A stretch of 24,398 nt of DNA from assembly GCA_964403325.1 (NCBI GenBank), contig CAYOFO010000014.1:1-24398 (forward strand), given 5' to 3'. Shown here in pieces: positions 1 through 7,786 of the stretch (position 1 is its first letter; each line of letters begins with the position of its first letter). This DNA is from CAZQNF01 sp964403325 (GTDB taxonomy: Bacteria; Patescibacteriota; Patescibacteriia; Magasanikbacterales; GWA2-37-8). The notes under the pieces are model-generated. The model ran no database searches, was not told where the DNA came from, and saw only the letters and a list, made by a program, of their open reading frames with translations. Position numbers and translations under genes: made by a program.

Positions 1-734
1 CCGCCGGTATGAATGTCAGTAGTGTTATTTCCAAATTCTACGTTATTTACAACTGAACATTCAATATGCCAGCCGGGGCGACCTTTTCCGAGTGTTGGGT
101 GGTCCCAGTAAATATTGGCGTCGTTTGGGGTATGAGCTTTCCATAAAGCAAAGTCACTGAGATTGTCTTTTTCATACTCATCTACCTTTACTCGCGCACC
201 AACCTTTTTACCTTCTAAAAATTTATCGCCGGTTAGCTGTCCATAATCTCCAAAATCTGTCTGGTACTTTTGGATATTGAAATATGCGCTGCCATCTTCG
301 GCCTGGTAAGCGTAACCTTTTTCAATAAGTTTGAGGATAAAATTTTGAATTTGCGGGATAATATCCGTTATCTTTTTAAAAAAAATTTGACCGTGAGGGA
401 TGTTTATTTCTTCCAGGTCAGCTTTAAAGGTGTCTAGGTAAAATGAAGTGTATTCTTGCAAATCATTAACGGTGGCGTTTGGTCCATATTTTTTGATAGT
501 CCCAACAATCGTTTTGTCATCAATATCAGTAATATTCATTACCCATTTTACCGAGTAGTTGTTAAAAACAAGCGTTCGATAGAGAGTGTCGGCTATAATA
601 AAACTGCGTAAATTGCCAATATGAACATGGTTATATACCGTTGGGCCACAACTATAAAGGGTAGTTTCTCTAGTTGAAGCCGGTTCAAAATTTTTGGTGG
701 CACGCTGTAGGGTGTTGTAAAGTTGAAGGGGCAT
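1..734 (-). CDS. cysS: Cysteinyl-tRNA synthetase, N-terminal part (cut by window edge)
   Basis: Class I aminoacyl-tRNA synthetase that charges tRNA-Cys with cysteine in the cytoplasm. About 244 codons are visible, reading leftwards from the ATG at 732-734; the gene continues past base 1. The N-terminus carries the CysRS signature YSCGPTVYNHVHIGN at residues 27-41: Cys29 is the expected first zinc ligand, and HIGN at 38-41 is the family's version of the class I HIGH motif. MNITDIDDKTI and GRPGWHIECSVV follow, the latter supplying a second zinc ligand. The visible part ends in DIHTGG, the start of the HGGG-type zinc motif. The KMSKS loop and anticodon-binding domain lie outside the window. No Shine-Dalgarno is visible; a promoter at 755-784 places the transcript start about 14 bases from the ATG. 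Identification is secure. Confidence 0.96.
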   Translation of the reverse strand, partial: MPLQLYNTLQRATKNFEPASTRETTLYSCGPTVYNHVHIGNLRSFIIADTLYRTLVFNNYSVKWVMNITDIDDKTIVGTIKKYGPNATVNDLQEYTSFYLDTFKADLEEINIPHGQIFFKKITDIIPQIQNFILKLIEKGYAYQAEDGSAYFNIQKYQTDFGDYGQLTGDKFLEGKKVGARVKVDEYEKDNLSDFALWKAHTPNDANIYWDHPTLGKGRPGWHIECSVVNNVEFGNNTTDIHTG

Positions 735-754
735 ATTAAGGATAATGAAAATTT

Positions 755-784
755 ATTATACCTGAAAGGGTGCTCCTTTGCCAA
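755..784 (-). promoter_or_regulatory. Sigma70-type promoter for cysS
   Basis: Read on the minus strand: TTGGCA, an 18-base spacer, then a perfect TATAAT (755-760). The start of transcription would be near 748, giving a leader of about 14 bases before the cysS ATG. Confidence 0.65.
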
Positions 785-830
785 AATCAGCGGTAACTAA
801 GAATGAGTGCAGGTTTGCACGGGCAAACAA

Positions 831-861
831 AAAACCACCAACTCACTGAGTTGGTGGTTTT
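831..861 (-). terminator. Intrinsic terminator between the YtxH-like gene and cysS
   Basis: A perfect 14-bp stem (831-844 with 848-861) with a 3-base loop. On the minus strand it is followed by a T-rich tract. It lies 13 bases past the stop of the 874-1236 gene and upstream of the cysS promoter, so it separates the two leftward units. Confidence 0.85.
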
Positions 862-873
862 TGCGAGGTTTGA

Positions 874-1236
874 TTATTTACTTTTTTTGTCTTCCTCGTC
901 TTGGTCATCGCTTTCGTCGGCTTCAGATTCTGTTTGTATTTTATTCCAGTTGCGCTCAAAAGCTTTGAGGAATTTTTGTTTGGTTTCGTCAGCGAGCTGT
1001 TTTTTTTCGGCGTACTCGTCGACCACGCTTTGTACGACTTCGTCGTATTTATCTTTAGTGACTTCTTCGAGTTTTTCCATTTTTTTTCGGAGTTTTTTGA
1101 GCATTTTTTCAAGATCCTCACTGAGCTCATCGCCTAATTCCTGACCTTGCTTGGTAGCAGCAGCGAGGCCGATAAGTGCAGCAGCAGCGAGCAGTCCGCC
1201 GAGAACAAAACCTTTTTTAAATTTTTCGTGTGACAT
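874..1236 (-). CDS. YtxH-like small membrane-anchored coiled-coil protein
   Basis: A 120-residue protein with one hydrophobic segment near the N-terminus (about residues 10-27, FVLGGLLAAAALIGLAAAT). A long charged helix rich in Lys/Glu follows (residues 30-105, probable coiled coil), then a very acidic tail (ESEADESDDQDEEDKKSK). This layout is that of the YtxH family of general-stress or envelope proteins, which are anchored in the membrane with the helix in the cytoplasm. The family match rests on architecture only and no catalytic motif is expected. It lies 41 bases downstream of a small His-rich gene on the same strand with no convincing promoter between them, so the two are probably co-transcribed. 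A strong terminator follows. Confidence 0.7.
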   Translation of the reverse strand: MSHEKFKKGFVLGGLLAAAALIGLAAATKQGQELGDELSEDLEKMLKKLRKKMEKLEEVTKDKYDEVVQSVVDEYAEKKQLADETKQKFLKAFERNWNKIQTESEADESDDQDEEDKKSK

Positions 1237-1277
1237 AGAAAAAGTAAGTTTATAGATGAGTAATTCAACTGCGCCTT

Positions 1278-1454
1278 TTACGAGCTGGCTTTGTCGTCGT
1301 TGCTGCGATCGTGACCATCACCTGCGAAATGTCCGGCAGGAAGTGGTTGACCGTCTTTGGTCATGTCTTCATCTACTTGAGTAGTATGTTGTCCGGTGTG
1401 AGGTGTGGCAGGAGTAGAGCCATCAGCATGATGGCGGGGGCTAAAATGTTGCAT
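1278..1454 (-). CDS. Small His-rich hydrophilic protein, function unknown
   Basis: A 58-codon reading frame from an ATG at 1452-1454 to TAA at 1278-1280. The product begins MQHFSPRHHADGSTPATPHT and ends in GDGHDRSNDDKASS. It has seven histidines, no hydrophobic segment and many Asp, Gly, Thr and Ser, so it should be soluble and probably disordered. I do not recognise a family. It precedes the YtxH-like gene on the same strand and may share its transcript, started by the promoter at 1673-1701. There is no Shine-Dalgarno, but that is normal in this window. Its length is short enough that chance is possible; the clean overlap-free position supports it. Confidence 0.5.
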   Translation of the reverse strand: MQHFSPRHHADGSTPATPHTGQHTTQVDEDMTKDGQPLPAGHFAGDGHDRSNDDKASS

Positions 1455-1672
1455 ATAATTTGAGATTATTTAAGAATAAATGCCGGGCAGGATTATTTTT
1501 TTGGGAATGATCCTTACTCGGGCTATTGCCGCAGGTAGAACTGGTGTTGTCGATTCGGCCGATGCTGGTCAGAGTCTTACGCCGACTCTTACCTTGCGAC
1601 GCTATTTTGACGAGATAAATTTTGGTTCATAGGCATAGTATCTTAAGAATAATTTTCCTTCCTTCATATTTA
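1455..1672 (-). other. Leader region of the 1278-1454 / 874-1236 transcript
   Basis: No convincing gene. On the minus strand it holds a 21-codon reading frame beginning MKEGKLFLRYYAYEPKF, about 10 bases after the predicted transcript start, and further on a 6-bp hairpin (AGAGTC and its complement around 1570-1590). It may be regulatory, but the signal is weak. A 50-codon frame on the plus strand (1480-1632) is not clearly coding. Confidence 0.3.
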
Positions 1673-1701
1673 ACCATAGAACGCCATCGTTAGACTGTCA
1701 A
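1673..1701 (-). promoter_or_regulatory. Strong sigma70-type promoter pointing left
   Basis: Minus strand: perfect TTGACA (1696-1701), 17-base spacer, TATGGT (1673-1678). The nearest gene downstream is the small His-rich gene starting at 1454, so the transcript would have an untranslated leader of about 210 bases. That is far longer than the other leaders in this window. Confidence 0.6.
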
Positions 1702-1716
1702 GCACTCTTTGTACAG

Positions 1717-1945
1717 CATACACGTAGAAAAATACATTTTTAAGCTTTTAGGCGTGAGCTTTTAGCTGTTAGGTTTAAACTTTTCCCTCGTTGTCATGGT
1801 GAGGAGCGAAGTGGTATACCTGCTAGCAGGTATGAAAACATAAAAACAATTGACAACAAAAGTTTCCTCATAGCTCCCAACTAAAAGCTCTCACCTCAAT
1901 ACTTAATACATAATTCAAACTCAACCCCTAATACCTGAAACCTGG
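1717..1945. repeat. Dispersed repeat element, copy 1
   Basis: The left arm at 1717-1784 is nearly identical to 16861-16930: it starts CATACACGTAGAAAAATACA and continues through AAGCTTTTAGG and GTGAGCTTTTA. A core bounded by GTTGTCA (1790-1796) and its complement TGACAAC (1851-1857) follows, and it contains a perfect 18-base palindrome at 1816-1833 (ATACCTGCTAGCAGGTAT). The right arm (about 1878-1895) is roughly the reverse complement of the left arm's GTGAGCTTTTAG part. The tail contains CCTAATACCTGAAACC, shared with copy 2. No transposase is present. It resembles the non-autonomous hairpin repeats of many bacterial genomes that carry a TGTCAT...GAGCGAAG core. Confidence 0.7.
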
Positions 1946-1993
1946 ATAGGATATACTAAAGCTCACCAATAATTTTTAAGGAAACGAGGAAGA

Positions 1994-2002
1994 TGTTATA
2001 AT
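1994..2002 (+). promoter_or_regulatory. Extended -10 promoter of eno
   Basis: TGTTATAAT: a perfect TATAAT at 1997-2002 preceded by the extended -10 TG. No good -35 box is visible, as expected for an extended -10 promoter. The transcript start near 2009 leaves a leader of about 13 bases, too short for a normal Shine-Dalgarno. Confidence 0.65.
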
Positions 2003-2012
2003 GGACTAATAA

Positions 2013-3326
<1,314 letters not shown>

Positions 3327-3342
3327 TATTGGTGATGCGTAG

Positions 3343-3483
3343 TTTAAGTTAAATAAAAATCATCCAGAAGTGAAGGGGATTTGGTTTGAGTTGCACGGAT
3401 GGTTGGAGGGGGTTTTTGTAATTCAGAACGGTGTGGATATTACAGTTGTTGATAAAAATTTTAAAATTCCTGTCGACAAATAG
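3343..3483 (+). pseudogene. Possible remnant of a small coding sequence
   Basis: Between eno and the next gene, one frame reads as plausible protein (…HPEVKGIWFELHGWLEG… ending FKIPVDK) and stops at TAG 3481-3483. It follows directly after an in-frame TAG and has no ATG; a GTG at the sixth or later codon is the only likely start. It could be the 3' end of a decayed gene or a very short real gene. The rest of 3327-3603 shows no gene. A 7-bp hairpin sits at 3569-3588 (CCTGTGG with CCGCAGG), 15 bases before the next start codon. Confidence 0.25.
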
Positions 3484-3603
3484 ATCGAAAACGGCTATTA
3501 TTACTGAAATAATGAGTTTTGAAGTTCCGATACGTAGCTTTAAATCTTTGATTTAAATTATTAACTCACCTGTGGTCTCTGCCGCAGGGAAATTTAAAAA
3601 AAT

Positions 3604-3981
3604 ATGGGACTAAAAGAAATGTCTAGAAGAGTTGTCTTTGCGACATCGTTGGCCGCGGCGGGTGTGGAGGGGTGTGTCCCGCCGAGTTTGATAAGGGACT
3701 CAAGGTATATAAGCCACCAAATGCTTGAGGGGACGAAAAAAAAATTTAGACCCTTTCCTGAAGCAAAAACTCAAGAAGAGTATGATGGTCGCCGTGCGTT
3801 GGTACAACTTTTGCTATATATTCGTAATGCGCCAATCCAAGAAAATCCCTATGAAAAAAATGGGCCAACTTTGCAAGATGACTGGAATGAAATTGTAAAA
3901 AGAATAAATGAACTTAGGTATCAAGTGGCTGATGATGAAAAATTGAAAAAAAAATTCGTTTGTCTGATCAAGATCTCATAG
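3604..3981 (+). CDS. Lipoprotein-like hypothetical protein, first frame of a probable -1 frameshifted gene
   Basis: 125 codons from ATG 3604. The N-terminus looks like an export signal: MSRR, a short hydrophobic run (VVFATSLAAAGVE), then GC at a possible lipoprotein cleavage site, though the VEGC box is weak. The rest is a charged, mostly helical domain with no family I recognise. Near its end the frame runs through nine consecutive A bases (3946-3954) and then stops after only nine more codons. The -1 frame is open through the same A run and continues for 175 codons (the 3960-4481 entry). A single product of about 292 residues would result from a -1 shift, or from one extra A in the message. 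Whether this is programmed, slippage, a true mutation or a sequencing deletion cannot be told here. Confidence 0.6.
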   Translation: MGLKEMSRRVVFATSLAAAGVEGCVPPSLIRDSRYISHQMLEGTKKKFRPFPEAKTQEEYDGRRALVQLLLYIRNAPIQENPYEKNGPTLQDDWNEIVKRINELRYQVADDEKLKKKFVCLIKIS

Positions 3982-4481
3982 TGATGGATAGGTATAAAGA
4001 GGAAATCGTCGCAATCAATAGACAGGTGCAATCAAAAACCATGACGACCGAAGCTTCAAGAGCGGCTTTGGAAGCACTGAATCTCGTATTAGAAGATTCG
4101 ATTACAAATTTCGAAAAGAGGAAAGATTGCGAGTCAAGGCTTAAAGAAGCGAAAGAAATTTTGGCTGCTCTTCAGCCTTTAAAAGCAGCGTTTCTTGCTC
4201 CTCGGGAAGAAGGTGTTCGCATAAATTGGTACGCGGTTGCACATGCAGCTGTGAAAGATAACGATCCGGGTAAAGAGCTAACCCCATATTTTGAACAATT
4301 GCTTGAGGGTATATTGACTTCTGTTGTTACAAGAGAGCGCAGGGGAGAAACTTCAGAAGATATAAGAGTAGGTCTTTTGCATAAAATTCAAAGCGAAATC
4401 GATAGATATGGTCAGGGAGTCCAATACCATACGGAAGAAATTGAAAAAATAAAAAAAGCCTGGAGTGCTGAAAAAGAATAG
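3960..4481 (+). CDS. Helical hypothetical protein, second frame of a probable -1 frameshifted gene
   Basis: Open in the -1 frame relative to the 3604 gene, overlapping its last 22 bases. As a stand-alone gene it would begin at TTG 3960 or ATG 3984; neither has a Shine-Dalgarno. The frame is open upstream through the A9 run, which favours joining to the first frame. The product is highly charged and helical (VAINRQVQSKTMTTEASRAA, NFEKRKDCESRLKEAKEILA) with a C-terminal coiled-coil-like tail ending AWSAEKE. There are no membrane segments and no recognised domain. If joined, it would be the C-terminal two thirds of an exported lipoprotein-like protein. A hairpin terminator follows at 4538-4567. 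Confidence 0.6.
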   Translation: MSDQDLIVMDRYKEEIVAINRQVQSKTMTTEASRAALEALNLVLEDSITNFEKRKDCESRLKEAKEILAALQPLKAAFLAPREEGVRINWYAVAHAAVKDNDPGKELTPYFEQLLEGILTSVVTRERRGETSEDIRVGLLHKIQSEIDRYGQGVQYHTEEIEKIKKAWSAEKE

Positions 4482-4537
4482 AAAAGAGCTTAAAAATAAA
4501 ATTTTTACACGAGATCGGTGTTCATCCGAATCTTTGC

Positions 4538-4567
4538 GCACCCATACTGTTTCTCCGGTGTGGGTGC
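4538..4567 (+). terminator. Probable intrinsic terminator after the 3604-4481 gene
   Basis: A 10-bp stem (GCACCCATAC with GTGTGGGTGC, one G-U pair) with a 10-base loop, followed by TGTGTTTAAATTTTG. The T-tract is interrupted, so termination may be partial. Confidence 0.6.
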
Positions 4568-4698
4568 TGTGTTTAAATTTTGTCAAAAATTAATGAAGTC
4601 ATAAAGTATTCGGATATAATTATTTTTCATGTTGGTTAAAATATATTTTAGAGCTCTGTCAATATTTTTTGCCCAAGGAAAGAAAAGGTTAGGTAAGG

Positions 4699-4728
4699 TT
4701 GACTGTTCCCGCACACACTAGGTATACT
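4699..4728 (+). promoter_or_regulatory. Sigma70-type promoter of gpmI
   Basis: TTGACT (4699-4704), 18-base spacer, TATACT (4723-4728). The transcript would start near 4735, giving a leader of about 40 bases. The leader holds GAGGAGG at 4743-4749, 25 bases before the gpmI ATG, which is too far for normal ribosome positioning. The rest of 4568-4774 contains nothing else I can identify apart from a second TATAAT at 4615-4620 lacking a -35. Confidence 0.7.
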
Positions 4729-4774
4729 TTACCCTACCGAACGAGGAGGATTTTTTGTCTTTAATGCTTGTAAT

Positions 4775-6352
4775 ATGCCATATAAACCAGTAGTACTCGC
4801 TATTTTTGACGGTTGGGGAGTAGCCCCGGCCACACCCGGAAATGCCATTGCGCGGGCGCGTTTACCCAATTTTACCAGTTATCTGAAAACCTACCCCAGC
4901 ATGACCCTGTTTGCCTCGGGGAATGAAGTCGGACTTATGTCCGGCGAAATGGGGAATTCTGAGGTCGGGCATTTAAATATCGGGGCCGGGCGCGTTTATT
5001 ATCAGTCGTTGCCGCGTATTGATCAAGAAATAGTCAATCGAAATTTTTTTAAAAACTCAGCTTTTCTTGAGGCGGTGCAGCAGGTTAAGAAAAATAAGTC
5101 ACGCCTTCATTTGGTGGGGTTGCTCGGATCGGGTAATGTCCATGCTTGTGGCGGGCATCTCATGGCGCTCTTGGAGTTGTGTAAAGAGCAGGGTTTGGAA
5201 AGTGAAGTGCTGCTACATGGCATCCTCGATGGTCGGGATATGATTTATAATTCTGGCCTGGGGGTGGTAAAAAATGTGGTAGCCAAAATGACCGAGTTGA
5301 AGGTAGGGAAAATCGCCAGTTTGTCCGGCCGTTATTATGCCATGGACCGCGATAATCGCTGGGACCGGATTGAAAAATCCTACCGCGCCATGGTGCAGGG
5401 AACGGGTGAAACAACGCAAAATATACTGTCGGCCATTGAAGATTCCTATGCCAAAAAAGTGTATGACGAGGAGTTTGTGCCCACCGTGGTAGTAGAAAAT
5501 AATCAGCCTATTGGAAATATTCGTGATGGCGACGCGGTGATTTTTTTTAATTTTCGGCCGGATCGCGCGCGTGAACTCACTAAAGCCTTTGTTTTACCGG
5601 TATTTGATGCGTTTGAGCGGGGAGAGTATATGAAAAATTTATTGTTTGTGACCATGACCGAATTTGAAAAGGATGTGCCGGCAGTGGTGGCTTATCCCGC
5701 GATAGTGGTGACGAATTGTTTGGCCGAAGTGGTGAGTAAAGCCGGTTTAAAACAAATGCATATTGCGGAAACTGAAAAATATGCGCATATTACGTTTTTT
5801 TTAAACGGTACGTTGGAAGATCCGTTTCCCGGTGAAGATCGTGCGCTCATTCCTTCGCCACGAGTATCGAGTTATGCCGATGCGCCGGAAATGTCGGCGG
5901 CCCTGGTGGCGAAAGAGGCGGTTAAGGCTATTGAAAGCGGCAAGTATGATTTTATTGCTCTTAATTTTGCCAATCCAGATATGGTGGGGCACACCGGTAA
6001 TGTGGAAGCAACTATCAAAGGTTGTGAAGCTGCCGACAAGGCATTGGGAGAATTGGTAGAACATACTCTGGCGCGGGGTGGGGTAGTAGTAATGACAGCT
6101 GATCACGGTAATGCTGAAGAAGTGATTAATCTACAAACCGGAGCTATCGATAAAGAACATTCTACCAACCCGGTGCCACTGATTATTATCGGCAAAGATT
6201 TTGCCGGGCAAGCCGCTCCAAGCGGAGACGCGCCTGATGGAGATTTGAGTCTGCTCACTCCAGTTGGCATGCTGGCCGATGTAGCCCCCACGGTACTTGC
6301 GCTCCTGGGAGTGGAACGGCCGAGTGAGATGAGTGGGTCAGCACTTATTTGA
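4775..6352 (+). CDS. gpmI: 2,3-bisphosphoglycerate-independent phosphoglycerate mutase
   Basis: Interconverts 3- and 2-phosphoglycerate by way of a phosphoserine intermediate, using two Mn ions, in the cytoplasm. At 525 residues it is full length. The alkaline-phosphatase-like core shows DGWG at 12-15, the nucleophile Ser62 in GNSEVGHLNIGAGR, FFNFRPDRAREL, AETEKYAHITFFLNG, ALNFANPDMVGHTGN, MTADHGNAEEV and HSTNPVPLIII. These cover both metal sites and the substrate-binding transferase domain. The ATG at 4775 is chosen because the family N-terminus KPVVLAIFDGWG follows at once and there is no in-frame start upstream. It feeds enolase and ends at a bidirectional terminator shared with the convergent DHH gene. 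Confidence 0.98.
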   Translation: MPYKPVVLAIFDGWGVAPATPGNAIARARLPNFTSYLKTYPSMTLFASGNEVGLMSGEMGNSEVGHLNIGAGRVYYQSLPRIDQEIVNRNFFKNSAFLEAVQQVKKNKSRLHLVGLLGSGNVHACGGHLMALLELCKEQGLESEVLLHGILDGRDMIYNSGLGVVKNVVAKMTELKVGKIASLSGRYYAMDRDNRWDRIEKSYRAMVQGTGETTQNILSAIEDSYAKKVYDEEFVPTVVVENNQPIGNIRDGDAVIFFNFRPDRARELTKAFVLPVFDAFERGEYMKNLLFVTMTEFEKDVPAVVAYPAIVVTNCLAEVVSKAGLKQMHIAETEKYAHITFFLNGTLEDPFPGEDRALIPSPRVSSYADAPEMSAALVAKEAVKAIESGKYDFIALNFANPDMVGHTGNVEATIKGCEAADKALGELVEHTLARGGVVVMTADHGNAEEVINLQTGAIDKEHSTNPVPLIIIGKDFAGQAAPSGDAPDGDLSLLTPVGMLADVAPTVLALLGVERPSEMSGSALI

Positions 6353-6376
6353 GATTGTAAATACTGAGAATATAAT

Positions 6377-6408
6377 AAAAAAATCCAAGCCCGGGCTTGG
6401 ATTTTTTG
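6377..6408. terminator. Bidirectional intrinsic terminator between gpmI and the DHH gene
   Basis: The perfect palindrome at 6381-6404 (AAATCCAAGCCC and its complement) is flanked by an A run on the left and a T run on the right. It therefore works for gpmI on the plus strand and for the 6417-7568 gene on the minus strand. Confidence 0.92.
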
Positions 6409-6416
6409 TGAGAGGG

Positions 6417-7568
6417 TTATTGGTGGAGTTGGGTTTTGATTTCGGTAATGATATCGCGGGTAGCTTCGTCAAGGAGTTGGTTTGCAATGGTAAACGTGGC
6501 TTGTCGTTTGTCGCCGCGTGCGCCAAATTTGGCGGCAAGTTCGAGGGCATTGTGTTCTTTGTCGGTTTCAAGTACGGCTTGAGTGGTTGTTGTTCCGTTA
6601 CCGGCACTGGTTTCGTACGTCAGAAGAATGATTTTTGCTTCCGGTGAATTGGCAATGAGTTCTTCAACCACGCCATGGATATCTTCGGTAGTAGCTCCCG
6701 ACCGAGTACAGTCGTCGCGCGTAATGGAGGTGGAAATAAGTCCGATAGTTGGATCAAAAATAAGATGGCTCAGCGCCTGACCCCAGAGTTTGAGGGTCGG
6801 GAGAGATTTCATTTGGTATAAGTGGCGAATAATTTTTTCGCGATCGCCGCCGAGTTTCATGAGTTCGCTCGCAATGTTAAGGGAAAAAGGGGTTACGTTT
6901 TGTGTTTTAAAACTTTTGGTGGCCGCAATCATACCGGTGAGAAGGGCGGTGGCCATCTGGTCGTTGAGGAGGGAGCTGTCAAGCTGTTGCAGGGCCTGGT
7001 AGATAATTTCCGCGGCTGAGGTAGCTGTGAGATCCACCAGATTCATTTGTCCAAAATGCTCATTGGTAGCACGGTGATCGATGTTGATAATCGGGGTGCG
7101 GTAAAAAAGATCGGTATTATTGAGAAAAATACTGCCCAGACTTTCAAGATCGTTGGCGCCAATCGTAATAATCAGGTCGTATTTAAAAGTTGATTGAGCG
7201 GTACGTAAATTGTTTTTGGTGAGCGAGCCGTGTTTAGGGGTAAGGTAGACAGACAGCCAACCGTCTTTTATATCGTAGCTGATGGTATCCATGTCTACTT
7301 TGCTGACATCAACCTTGATAATGAATTTTTGTAGATGGGCGAGTTCAGGGCGGATACATTCGGACCCTTCGAGAAAGCTAAGTTTTTTTGGTAAAATAAA
7401 ACCATCGCAAACCAAGTCGACTTTTTTTTGTTTTTTTTCGAGCCAGTGTTTGAGAGTGAGAGCGCTTGCTGCCGTGTCCCCAATAATTGAGGTGCTATCA
7501 AATACCACCAAAATGTATTGGCTGTTTTGGAGGAGTTGTTCGAGTTGTTGAAAATGAGTGAGAGCCAT
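6417..7568 (-). CDS. DHH/DHHA1-family protein with degenerate active site
   Basis: 383 residues with the layout of NrnA-type DHH phosphoesterases, which degrade short oligonucleotides or cyclic dinucleotides. The N-terminal DHH domain spans about residues 15-220 and the C-terminal DHHA1 domain about 270-360. The fold landmarks are clear (INIDHRATNEHFGQMNLVDLTATSAAEIIYQAL, LLTGMIAATKSF, FGARGDKRQATFTI), yet the metal ligands are gone. The usual NPDGDAIGS is FDSTSIIGDT at 23-32, the DTSD-type motif is IGAND at 136-140, DHH is DHR at 164-166, and DTGxF is ATKSF at 216-220. The DHHA1 GGGH loop is GARGD at 349-353. It is therefore probably not a working nuclease and may bind a nucleotide or RNA. 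Single gene with its own promoter at 7584-7612. Confidence 0.85.
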   Translation of the reverse strand: MALTHFQQLEQLLQNSQYILVVFDSTSIIGDTAASALTLKHWLEKKQKKVDLVCDGFILPKKLSFLEGSECIRPELAHLQKFIIKVDVSKVDMDTISYDIKDGWLSVYLTPKHGSLTKNNLRTAQSTFKYDLIITIGANDLESLGSIFLNNTDLFYRTPIINIDHRATNEHFGQMNLVDLTATSAAEIIYQALQQLDSSLLNDQMATALLTGMIAATKSFKTQNVTPFSLNIASELMKLGGDREKIIRHLYQMKSLPTLKLWGQALSHLIFDPTIGLISTSITRDDCTRSGATTEDIHGVVEELIANSPEAKIILLTYETSAGNGTTTTQAVLETDKEHNALELAAKFGARGDKRQATFTIANQLLDEATRDIITEIKTQLHQ

Positions 7569-7583
7569 AAGGGTTAACTACCC

Positions 7584-7612
7584 AGACTAACAGATTATGT
7601 TTGTTTTGTCAA
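7584..7612 (-). promoter_or_regulatory. Promoter of the DHH-family gene
   Basis: Minus strand: perfect TTGACA (7607-7612), 17-base spacer, TAGTCT (7584-7589) with an upstream TG, giving TGTTAGTCT. The same nine bases form the -10 of the rluD-like operon. The leader is about 9 bases. Confidence 0.75.
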
Positions 7613-7718
7613 ACGGTTTTGGGGAGAGGTTTATTTCTGCAGAAAGCTGGGGTTTTGGGCCAGGTCGGTTTAAGTAACAAAATAACACAAAGAGACAAAA
7701 ATAAATGCTTTTTAGGTC

Positions 7719-7747
7719 TTGCTACAAAGGCGGTTTTTGGGTAAAAT
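7719..7747 (+). promoter_or_regulatory. Probable promoter of the dsbA-like / pilin-like / uvrA operon
   Basis: TTGCTA (7719-7724), 17-base spacer, TAAAAT (7742-7747). The start of transcription near 7754 gives a leader of about 33 bases without a clear Shine-Dalgarno. A TATACA at 7769-7774 is an alternative -10 but lacks a -35. Confidence 0.5.
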
Positions 7748-7786
7748 AAAAGAGTTTAAAGTGGGTAGTATACATTTTATTGTTCT

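Noticed and set aside
803..1137. Overlapping plus-strand frames opposite the YtxH-like gene
   Set aside because: These are Phe/Ser-rich mirror images of the Lys/Glu-rich minus-strand gene and lack start signals.
1480..1632. A 50-codon plus-strand frame (MPGRIIFLGMILTRAIAA…)
   Set aside because: No promoter or ribosome site, opposite to a strong minus-strand promoter, and no recognisable sequence; length is within chance.
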